From contig NC_086258.1 of NCBI RefSeq assembly GCF_021018805.1, positions 18,538,192-18,602,191 on the forward strand: a stretch of DNA of 64,000 bases, written 5' to 3'. The translations under genes and the position numbers were made by a program. Position 1 is the first letter of the stretch; each line of letters opens with the position of its first letter. The notes under the pieces are model-generated. The model did not search any database. It was not told the DNA's origin and saw nothing but the letters and a program-made list of their open reading frames with translations. Positions 53,833 through 64,000 of the stretch are shown here, piece by piece. This DNA comes from Prinia subflava (taxonomy: Eukaryota; Chordata; Aves; Passeriformes; Cisticolidae).

Positions 53833-56800
53833 TGGATCTGCTCTGGTTGACCCTCAGGAAGAAGAAAACACCTCCTCTATGGAGAACCCCCTGTTCCAGT
53901 GGGGTTTTCCTGACACAAGGCAGTGTGGATGGGACAGTGCTGGCTGCAGGCATGGACACAAGGGCCACCCTTCTCCTGAGGGATGCTCCTGGAGGAAAAC
54001 GCCAGTATTACCTGGAGTAACTTGCACAGGGACCAGGCCCAGCCACAGCAGGCTGGCACCACCCCCTTGCTCTGCCCTGCTTTTCCCTATCTGGGTTTTT
54101 CTGTCCTTGTCCCCCAGCCCCAGGAAGTGCCGTGCTGGCTGTGCAGGCTGCAGCAGGGAGTGATTCACTTCAGCTCCACAGCTCCTCTGCCTTGATCAGC
54201 TGCACTTAGATAAACAGCAGTACATCAATAAGCAGCTCTAATTAGAGGTGTTAATAGCTCTGGGAGCTGGGGAAAAGCACGTGGAGGCAGGAGGGAGAGC
54301 AGTTGGCAATCTGAGGAGAGCAAGGGGAGGAGCTGGGAGACCTGGGATGCTCAGGACTTTCCCTTTCTGCCTTGGAGGGGCTTGGCACACACCCTGCAGG
54401 AGGGACAATCAAGCTCCAGGAGCCCCCATGAAATTGCCAGGGAAATATCCCCTGTCCTGATTATCTTGAATAATTTATGCAGATGCTTTCATGCATTCAT
54501 ATTTTGTGGCAGTTTTGCAAGGCCGTGGATATTCGCAACAATTCGCTCCCTTCTAGAAATCTCTGTCAGTGAGGGGTGCTGGGAGCTGGAGTGGAAATGA
54601 CACCCCAGGGACCTCAGCTCCCTGTGGCACTGGGGAAGGGGCACAGAGCTGACCAGGGCAGCTGCATTCCCAAGGCTGGGATGTGCCCCTCCATCCCAGC
54701 ATCCATCCCCCAGTACGTCCTGGGGACAGCCACCCCAGGGCAGAGGGGACAGGGCACAGCAGCACTGCTCCCACCATGACCCCACTGCTGCACCCAGCAC
54801 CACACAGCCCTGCCCAGCCCCGATTCCCCAGAGCAAAGAGGCTCTGTGTCCCCATGGAGGGACTTTGGAAAGGGTCAGTTCCCACAGCACCGTTCCCTGT
54901 GCCCAGGAAACTGCCACACGTTGATGCTGAGCAGGACAAACGAGCAGGAGCTGCTCCCAGGGGTCCCTCTGTCCCCTGATGGGTGGGATACAGACCCCAG
55001 TTTCCCTTGGGCTGCCAGTACCTGACATTGGGCTGGGCATTCCTGCCAGCTCCAGCACTTCCAGTGCTTTCCCAGCAGCTGTCTCCCTGGAAACTGGAAG
55101 CAGGAAAGGGCATCACTTCCCTTTGGGAAAGGTGGGTGGACAGGCTGTGCAGCAGTTCCTTCCAGCAAGGGGGATGGGGACGGCTGTGGCTCCTCTGCTG
55201 CCCAGCTCCAGGGGTGTCAGGCAGGATCTTCCCTTCCCAGGGACCCTCCAGGCTGTGGAGGGGCACAGGACATTCCCACACCTCCCCAGTGCCCCACATC
55301 TGCTTTGGGATCAGAAAGGATCAGTGCCTGGATTCAAGGCCACATGGGGGGCTGACAGCCACTGGAGGAAAAGCAAAGGACTTCATGGAGAACCAACGGA
55401 GCAGGAGGAAGAAGGAGCAGGTGGTGGATAGGGAGGAGGAGAACAGATGGGAGTAAGGGGAAAATTTGAGGAAACCAAGGAGAGGTGCTCAGAGCGTGCT
55501 GGAGGAGGATGTGGCCTCAGGGGAGCCTGCCAGGACCCAGCAGAGCAGAAAGTCAATGATACTAAAGCAAAGACACTGGATATTTTCATTCCCTGCAGCT
55601 CCTGCTCCTCAGAGGAGAGCGAGGATGTCTGAAACGCAGGCAGAAATTCAACCAGAGGCACTTGAGTCTGCTTGTTCAGCTTGTAAAACATCGGGGAGCA
55701 GGGCAGGGACACGGCTCAGAGCAGACAGAAAGGACTGGCACGTGTCCCCAGCCAGCCCCTGTGTCACACACCCCCACATTCTGGTTCTGCTGTTTGCTTT
55801 CCCTTCAGGGGCACCCACAGCAGCCTTTGCTCAAGCCCAGCTGCCTCTGCCTGCAGCAACTCCCATCTATCTCAATTAGTGAACCTTCCTCAAAAATGGA
55901 CCAGAGGCCCCAGCTCCTGTGAGCACAGCAGGGGGACACAAAGGGCCCTGCCATGCCCAGGGCAGCTCTGAGCCTCCTCCATCACTCACTGACCACGGGC
56001 ATGTCCAGGCTCCCCACGCCGGGCAGGGCACGAGCAGCACCCCAGCACCAGCAGCTGAATCAGGCTTGGCCTCTGCCAGCAGCATTCCCCAGCCCAGGGA
56101 AGGAGCAGGAGCAGATCCAAAGGCAGGCAGGGGCCTGGGGCTCACCTGGAGCACTGCTTCCTCCAGGAGCTTGCCTCAGGCTCAGTCAGGGCACTGGGGA
56201 TTGATAGGAGAGCGACTCCTGGGAGCAGCTTGAGGCTGCAAAACAGGCACCTGCTGCACCAGGGAGCAGCACAGGGAGATTTTGGGGGCAAAAGCTGCTG
56301 GTTTAGCTCTGGGTGTTCAACACAGGGTCACCCTCAGGACCTGTAGCAGGAGGCTACAAGCTGTGCTGGCAGCAAGGTGAGAAACAGGAGGTGGGGAGAG
56401 CTCACACACACAGCTCAGCTCCAAACCCACAAATGAGCCTCTCTTTTGTATCTTTTCCAGGGAAATGGCTTCTCCAGTTTTTGTCTGGAACAGCCAATCA
56501 AACCCAAGGAGTTGCATCCAACTGTGAAGGGAAAAAAGAAATTCAGGTCTATTAAAAATTATGAAAGACACCTTGACAGTGTCCCTTTAATGTAATTAAA
56601 AACCTATTTAAAGGCATGCCAAATGTTTACTAATTAAACAACCACTTCATTCTGTAGCCATAATGAAAAAAGTAATTGGGATACTATGAACAAATCCCAG
56701 GTTTTTAAAGAAATAATTACTTTATAGAAAATTAGTTACTAAATTAAACCATTCTTTACCTGCTGTTACTTTGGCTCCTTTTCTCATTTTTGTGCAGTTG

Positions 56801-57114
56801 AATCCTGAAATTACCTGGGACAGATTTTTATCCTGGATAATGAATATTTCAAAGGACACAGGAGAAAAGAGGAAAAGTAGGAAATGCTAGCAGGTGCCCA
56901 AATGTCAGTATGGGGCTGGTGGACAAAGCATGGCTTGGTTGGCACAGACTGAAATGTGCCCTCATGGCCTCACACCTGCTGCTGTGCTGACAGATCTCCA
57001 TCCCTCCACACCTCTGCTGCCCCAGCACTGCCACCGAGGCAAACCAGGGCCACCAGCTCGGGTACAAACGTGGGCCAGCCCCCTGAGCCCCACTGCATGG
57101 AGTGAACCCAACCC

Positions 57115-57282
57115 CTGAGGGGAGAGAGGTGCTGTTTGCCATCCTTGGAGATGTCTAAAATCCAGCTGGAATGGTCCTGGGGCACCTGCTGGTGGTGGCC
57201 TTGCTTGAGCAGGGGGTTGGACCAGACAATGCCCAGAGGTCCTTTCCAACTTCAGCCCCTCCGGGGTTCTGTGATGTTGTCT
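57115..57282 (+). mobile_element. CR1 LINE, 3' end
   Basis: Contains CCATCCTTGGAGATGTCTAA, GAGCAGGGGGTTGGACCAGA and GGTCCTTTCCAACTTCAGCC, ending in GGGGTTCTGTGATG. This is a canonical CR1 3' terminus, strongly 5'-truncated. Confidence 0.85.
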
Positions 57283-57568
57283 TGGGTTCAATGCAAGATG
57301 TGTTCTATTCCCATCTGTTGAAGGTGGTTGGGGAGGGTTTTTTTTCCTTTATCTCTTGTATAACCCATTCCTCAGAACTCTGGGGGAGGGGCAGGTGCCT
57401 TCTGTTAATGGGCAGCTGTTAAACCAGCTGGGGCAGGGTTCCTTATCCCTTCCAGGACCCATCCTCCCTCCAGGGGATCTCTGCTGTCCATGGGCCATCC
57501 AGGCTCCCTGCACGGCTGATCCAATTCCATCATCCATGGGAGATGCTGCACCCAGGGGAGGAGCCCAG

Positions 57569-57860
57569 CATTCCCACCTGGATAAACCCTGGGATTCAGA
57601 GCCCAGCACAGCCTGTGTGCACTGCATTCCCACCTGGATAAACCCTGGCATTCAGAGCCCAGCACAGCCTGTGTGCACTGCATTCCCACCTGGATAAACC
57701 CTGGCATTCAGAGCCCAGCACAGCCTGTGTGCTCTGCATTCCCACCTGGATAAACCCTGGCATTCAGAGCCCAGCACAGCCTGTGTGCACTGCATTCCCA
57801 GCTGGATAAACCCTGGGATTCAGAGCCCAGCACAGCCTGTGGGCACTGCATTCCCAGAGG
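57569..57860. repeat. 56-bp tandem repeat, 5 copies plus partial
   Basis: Copies start at 57569, 57625, 57681, 57737 and 57793 with exact 56-bp spacing, and a partial sixth starts at 57849. Each unit begins CATTCCCACCTGGATAAACC and ends AGCCTGTGTGCACTG. Copies differ by single bases. Confidence 0.97.
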
Positions 57861-58439
57861 AACACCAGACCCATCTCACACCACTGGAGCCTCCTACAGG
57901 ATTATCTCTGCTCCAACAGAACCCCATCTGTCACTGCAGAAGGATTTAATTGCACTGCTCCCAACACCCTGTCCAACAGGGTGTCAGGTTGTATTCTGAC
58001 TCTGTCAGTGTTTCTAGGATCTTTTTGTTTGCTTGTTTTTAGGATTTTTTTTTGTACTACTACATTTGTATTTTTAATATTCCTAGTAAATAACTGTTAT
58101 TCCTATTCACATATCTTTGCCTGAAAGCTCCTTAATTGCAAAATTATAACAATTCAGAGGGAGGGGGTTTACATTCTTCATTCCAAGGGAAGCTCCAGCT
58201 TTTCCCCTAGCAGACACCTGCCTTTCCAGACTAAGACAGACATCCAGCCTGAGGAGAAGGAGGGATGGTGTTGTAGGATCACACCACAGCCCTGCCTGCA
58301 AATCTGGGCCCCACGGTCAGGTGCCATCGAGCAGCCAGGTCACCTCTTTGTCCCCAGCCTAGATCACAGATTCCTCCAAGGCAGGACTGTCCCCTCGGTG
58401 ACCACCTACAGACATGGCACACATCCTGAGGTTTCCCAG

Positions 58440-58597
58440 ATGCTGCCAGTGCTCTCTGTGAACAGGCCTGAGATCAGTGTCCAAGGACAGACTGGATGGT
58501 GCCCTGCACAGCCTGGTCTGGTGGAAGTGTCCCTGCCCGTGGCAGAAATGAGATTATCTTTAAGGTCCCTTCCAACCCAAGTCATTCTGTGATTCAG
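58440..58597 (+). mobile_element. CR1 LINE, 3' end fragment
   Basis: Contains GCCCTGCACAGCCTGGTCTG and AAGGTCCCTTCCAACCCAAG and ends TCATTCTGTGATTC, the CR1 terminal motif. Its 5' part has decayed. Confidence 0.75.
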
Positions 58598-59902
58598 AGG
58601 CAGGAAAAACAAGCACTCCCACCTGTGTCCTGAATAAACATCCATCACAAGAGGTTCCTTCTGTCTCCTCCTCCTGCAGACCCTCTCCAATGCAATTCTG
58701 GCCAGGACAAGGCCCTCATTTCCACACTGGAGCACACAGCACTAAATTTAACGTGGCTCCATGAGCCACCCAGCTCCTGTTTTCCAGCCAAGGTGTGCTT
58801 GCCTCAGCCTGTCAGCTTTACCTGGCTCTTCCTGAGGGCAGGCACAGGCTCTGAGCAGGAGCCCACTAATCTGAGGTGACACCAGGCTGAATGCAGAGAG
58901 AGGCAGCAAAGGCTCACGGTGACCAAACATCTGTGCAGGAGGCAGCAGGGGCTGGCTCCCAGTTGTGTGGCTGCAGGAACCTGGGATAGCAGATGGAGAG
59001 TCTGATTGCATCTGCTGATAATGGATTAGGAGGCTTTTCTTGGATCTCCACTTTCTCCTAGTTAGCCAGTTCCTTGAGGGGCTCTGCAGGGAGGTGTTAC
59101 AACAGATTTATTAACAAGATGAAGTGCAATGCCAGGAAAAACTACTCCTGCAAAATGCACTTTCCCTCTCGTGTGCACAGGCTGAAACCCACCCCATGTG
59201 AAAGCATTCAGCATCCTCCCTCCTCCAGCAGATCTGCTCCTTCCCCCCCAGCTGCTGTTTCACCCAAGCAATGGGAAAATGCTGCTGCCCTTCCTCAGTC
59301 ACCCAACAGCCTCCAAAATATCCCTATGTGTCAAACAACAAATATAAGCTCCTTAAAAGCAAGGAAAAAGAACCTGTGGGGAGGTACAGCTTGTCCCCAG
59401 CATCCCCAGCACTGTCACAGCCTTGCCCCAGGGCCAAACTCCTCTTGGCTGCTCTGGCAACAGGGCACAGGCTCTGAGCTCTTCACGAGGCTGGAGAAGA
59501 GACAGTGGCTCCAAAGGTGTCTGTGTGAGGGGAAAGACTGGGTTTAACAGCCCCAGGGAGGCGTTGGGGAGCTGGGTCTGACTGGCAGCCTCTGGCACAG
59601 CTCCTGGAGAGGAGCTGGATGCTCCCCACTTACCTGGCAGCCTCCAAAAGTAACTGAGAGCTTCCAGCAGCATTGCCTGCTCCGAGCTGTCCTTCAGGGC
59701 ACAGACACACAGTCCCCTCCTGGGTGCAAAGGAGATTTTTTGGGCTGCCTGGAGCCAGGGGTCACATCTGGAAGCCCTACCTGGCCCCCAGTGTATCCAT
59801 CTGCAGCCTGAAGCTGGGCTGTTCCTGCAGGGATTGCTCCCAACCCAGGGAAGGTACTGAAACTGCAGGTACATGTCATGGCCAGCAAGTCTGAGTAATC
59901 CA

Positions 59903-59974
59903 TTTTTACCTGTTTTCCCTTGAACCTTTTTACCTGTTTTCCCTTCAACCTTTTTACCTGTTTTCCCTTGAATC
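59903..59974. repeat. Three 24-bp tandem units
   Basis: Three copies of TTTTTACCTGTTTTCCCTTG plus AACC/AATC. Local triplication in otherwise unique sequence. Confidence 0.95.
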
Positions 59975-62900
59975 CTCCAAGCACTGATCCACCTCACGCT
60001 GCCCCAGACATGGGCTGTTTTACCAACAATCCCACCCTGCAGCTGAGGAAGCCAAAACCCGTCCTAAGGCACCTAAGGCCAGCAAAGGAGCCAGGATTAG
60101 AAATCCAAAGCTCAGCTCACCAGACTGACTCACCTGGACCACACATGGACACAGCCCAAGGTGACACTGCTGAACTTTTGAGGTGACCACAGCTCCCTGC
60201 CAAGCAGGGGCTCCAGGGGAAGGAAGGGTGAGGAAAAAAGAGGTGAAGTGAATGGGGAGGCAGACAAGAAGCAAGGAAAATAGAGGAGAGAGAGAGCAAA
60301 GCAGGTGAGCACAGGGGTAAAGGAACAGGAGCCTCCTGGTGCATGGTTATGCTTCACTAGAGGTGAAATAAATTCATTTTTTTCCAAGAGGGAGGATACA
60401 GAGCACACCATCACCATGTGTGGGAGCCTGACAGCACCTCAGAACCCATGTTCAAGGGGAGCTGAGAGATTCACCAAGTGCTAGGTCAGATCAGAGCAGC
60501 TGTGCTGCCTTTTAGCAGCTCCCTGAGAATCAACCCCTTGTCTTGTGACCTTCACTCCCTGAAGAGCGGTGTTGGTCTGGTCCCCAAATGCCACTGCAGA
60601 ACCCCAGCACAGGAATCCCCACAGGGACAGAGCCCAGCAAGGCCTGGATCTCCACCAGCTCATGGGGCATCTGCAACAAGTGAGGCTGCAGACAGAGGAG
60701 TCACACCAGGCTGCACAGGAGCTCTTCCTGTGTCTGCTGTCAGACCCAAGGATGAAAAATGAATTTGGCAACCAAGCCACAATTCATCTCAGCTGGCTGA
60801 GGGCTGCCTTTGCGGCCCAGATCCAGGCACAGGCACCACTTAGCCCGGCCAATTTCCTGTGCTGATGCTTCACCCAAGACCCCAGCAGGACAGGGCCATT
60901 AATTACAGAGGCTGGAATTGTCTTTGCTGTAGATAAGGGGGAACCAAATGCAGGTCAGGAGCTGTACGTGCCCAACAGGGGAATGAACTCTGCCAGCCTT
61001 GCTAGGATGGGATGAGTGCTGTGTGCTCAGCCAACCCAGCCACGGGTCTGGCTTGCGTGGGATACAATTCCTTGGGGAGCAGAGATGCTCCACGCTCAGG
61101 ATTTAATTGCCAGGAGTAGCCAGTGAGAAGAGGCTTCCCTGCTCTTCCCAGGCTCCTCAGAGCTGTTGATCCCCACCAACTCAGCTACAGGAGCTCTGCT
61201 AAGGAGGTCAGGAGCTCCCAGGAGCTCTGTGCCCATGGTCAGCCAGCAGCCACAGGGACAGGACTGACTTCAGCTGTGACATCCCCACGCAGGGCAGGGA
61301 GCTGGGACATCACCTCCTGCCTCCAAGACCCAGCAGGGCCCCTGGATCTCCCTTGCTCCTGGGCTGGCTGTGCCATCACACTGGGAGGGTCACAGAGATA
61401 TGGAGGTCACACACAATAACCCCAGCCAGGCTTCTGATGATTCACTTAAATACAAAAATAGCACAAAGTGCCTCCTGTTCCACCCAATATCCTCAGAGGT
61501 TAATGCTTTAGAGACTCACCTTCCTGAGCCAGCAGCACGAAGCTGCCACACCACAAAAAGAGGAATTTTCCAGGATGAGCCTCATCCTCAAATCAGACCA
61601 GAATAGTGCCCACGAATCCCCTTCCACCTGGCCATGAACTGCTCACCAAAGCCACAACATCTCCCCATCCTTTCCTGTGCTCCTGTTACACTTTCCCTCT
61701 CCAAACATGTCCTCCCCAGCTGGAGGATTTGCTCCAAAATCCAGTCCTTCCCAGCAGAGCAGGTCAGCCCCACAGCTCTTCCAGCTCCTCCCTTGGTTTT
61801 CCACAAGAGCTGACCCCAAATCCAGGACCTGCAGTCTCCACAGCCATTCAGACAGGGACAGCAGCTCCTGCTGGCTCTGAGCTGGAGCAAGGAGTTACCT
61901 TCACACCCCTGGGTGCTGCTGCAGCTGCATTTGCTCCTGACAGGGGCTCCAGCTCCTCTCCCAGCCCAGCAGCAATTCCTGCTCCGTGCCCTGTCACAGC
62001 AGAACAGGACTGTTCTCACTTAGTGCCTCAAAGCAAGCACCACTTCATTCCTTTCCTTTGGCTCTGCAAAACACACCACAGAGGACTCAATTCCAAACTA
62101 AACCCATCTTCATCTCTGCTGTGCCACACCAAACAACTTATAATGAAAAACAATCCTAATTCTTGACACACAGGTAACTTCAGAAACGCCACCGGAGCAG
62201 CTGTGTCCCACAAAACATCCCATTCTGGGCACTTCAGGAGGATGCAAGACACCCTTTGCACACTCCCAGGACAAGCTGCCCTCACTCAAGCCTCTTGCTG
62301 GTTTCCAGTACCAAGGAATTGGCTCACATCCCCCAGCACAAGGTCTAAGAGCCCTTTTGCTATTTCTGTGGTCATTAATTATGACAACTGGGTCTCTATC
62401 AGGGTTTTACAAGCTGGAAGGTATGACAGCTAATTAATATTGTGCTCTTGGTCCCCACAACCTCTCAGCTGAGCCACAGCTCTGCCAAAAGACTGGAGAG
62501 AACAAGGGGGAGAGAGGAAAAAAATATTAAGAAAGACAGAAAATCATCTTGGCTCCCAGCCCAAGCCTTTCTCTTTTTAAGATGCATTTCAAGAATCTGC
62601 TGGCTGGTAACCTCCCCGAGTTACAAGGGAGGCTGCTTGTCAAGAGCTGACCTGAGCTGGATTTAATTGGGAGCCAGCTGGAAGGAGATCCAAAGGGCAC
62701 CTTGGGGAGGCTCCGTGGAGGTGGCAGAGGATGGGAACAGCCACCACACGAGCAGAGAGCACCCTCTGCAGCCACAGCCAGTGCCTGGAGTGGGGTCTGG
62801 GTTTGGGCTGGAGAGCCCCGGGCTGTTCACAGCTCCAAGCAGCTCCCAGGACAGCGGTGCTGACTGGGGATTCACAAACTGCATTAGCTGGGAGCAACCA

Positions 62901-64000
62901 GCTGCTCATCCCAGCTCCTCCTCTGAGGCTGGCTGTTGCCTTAGGCACAACCACTGCCCTTCTGCTTCCAAATTCTCCTGTTCTGCAATATTTATTTCCT
63001 GCATCGTGTTGTTTGGGGGGAGGAGGAATGCATTAATACAGGAAAAACAAATCAAATATTCTCCAGCAGCACTTTCCAGTAGAAAATATTGACCAGTTTC
63101 CATATCTAAGTATTATCAATATCCTAAGCCTTTCATTCCACAAGAAACAAAACAAGTCCATTTGAGAGTTTCAGTCAATGACATGGGAACATTATCCTTC
63201 CTGCTAAATGTAGCCTCTCAGGAAAATATTGACCATCAAACTGCACTTTCAGCTGTTTAAAACTCCCCACACCTTTATTCCATAGCCTGAGCACCTGCCA
63301 CCTTACGGCTTCACCAGCAGCTGAAAAGAAGTTTAATTTTTAATGGAGCAACATGACCTTTCTTTCCCCTCCAAATGAAGTGACACATGTTCACACAGAG
63401 GAAAACCAAACCACGCCACAACACGCTGTGAGTTCAAAAGGCAGTGAAGACACAGAGAATTCTTTCTGTGCTCTGCACAGGGCTGGCTCACGGGTTCATC
63501 CTCACAGACAAGCAGAACCTGAGCTTTGCTGATCCCCCAGTGTTGCTACCTATCAACACATCATCATTTCAGAACTCCTGGTTGCCTGAATATGAAAAAT
63601 AATCCTCTTGTTTTCCTCCTACATATTTTAGCACTCTGCTTCCCACCTGGCTTGTTACCAACCTCTCCTGACACATGTTGCTACAGCCTTTGGCTCCCTC
63701 ACAAACTGAAATCTTTGGCTTTGATCCTGCAGTGAATCCAGACCCACAGTGGGGATGAGCTGGTGAGCTTGGAAAGCCAAGCAAGACTATTTATATATAT
63801 TTTTCTCCCCCATAATTCAGACTGAGGTGCCTAAAACTGCCCAGTTTATACCCTCAGAACACTTTCAGCAGCCCAGTCACCAATGCCAAGCAAAACTTCC
63901 CCTGTCTGGTGAAATAAAAAGCTCATAGTGGGTAAAAAAAGGGTCTGGTTGTCCATGGCCTTGTGTCAGCCCCAGGAGTGCATCCATCAGCCTGGAGTTC

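Larger units (their letters stand above)
43481..64000. other. Intergenic region upstream of MGAT5B
   Basis: About 20.5 kb. I checked the open frames on both strands and recognised no protein segment, including none of MFSD11, the gene I would expect upstream by analogy with mammals. Contents are simple repeats (45701-45790, 46158-46182, 53600-53832), tandem repeats (48612-48830, 57569-57860, 59903-59974), LTRs (46424-46974, 47905-48285, 50886-51503) and CR1 ends (57115-57282, 58440-58597). Remaining stretches are unique non-coding DNA that may include enhancers. Confidence 0.7.

Noticed and set aside
53419..54163. Met-Asp-Gly-Trp and Ile-His-Pro-Ser repeat proteins
   Set aside because: Translation of the CATC microsatellite only.
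57569..57860. CRISPR-like array
   Set aside because: The copies are contiguous tandem repeats without unique spacers, in a vertebrate genome.
1..64000. tRNA, rRNA, snRNA or microRNA genes
   Set aside because: No box A/box B pairs, cloverleaf or known small RNA sequence was recognised on reading; a tRNAscan or Rfam search was not possible here.

Overview
The window is vertebrate nuclear DNA, almost certainly from a bird and perhaps a songbird. Evidence is the CR1 LINE 3' ends, the avian-type endogenous retrovirus (ERV) LTRs, the compact GC-rich intergenic DNA with many short tandem repeats, and one gene spread over more than 40 kb in small exons with GT..AG introns. It is not bacterial, so there are no operons. 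Most open frames are chance frames in GC-rich DNA or in tandem repeats.

Only one protein-coding gene can be supported: the 5' part of MGAT5B (alpha-1,6-mannosylglycoprotein 6-beta-N-acetylglucosaminyltransferase B, also called GnT-IX or GnT-Vb) on the minus strand. Eight coding exons are visible in transcription order: 42917-42984, 36395-36507, 18612-18756, 6621-6733, 5427-5500, 3860-4030, 2877-3041 and 1558-1727. They join in one continuous frame (intron phases 2,1,2,1,0,0,0,2) and give about 339 residues: short cytosolic tail, signal anchor, stem, cysteine-containing lumenal region and the start of the glycosyltransferase domain. The remaining roughly 450 residues lie beyond the left edge.

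Layout. 1-1557: start of intron 8. 1558-6733: five exons packed into about 5 kb, with an 818-bp intron carrying a CR1 copy and a 27-copy GGATG array just upstream of exon 5. 6734-36394: two long introns around exon 3, with ERV LTRs, CR1 fragments and several minisatellites, the most regular being 23 exact 17-bp units. 36395-42984: exons 2 and 1 and intron 1. About 42550-43480: a CpG island with the probable promoter, a small upstream ORF and a 36-bp triplication. 43480-64000: about 20 kb of upstream intergenic DNA with LTRs, CR1 ends and simple or tandem repeats, and no exon I can defend.

I found no new gene system. The observations most worth checking are the polymorphism-prone arrays close to splice sites and the promoter, the polyproline tract in exon 6, the uORF, one solo LTR with an intact 5-bp target duplication, and an inverted pair of similar LTRs in introns 2 and 3.
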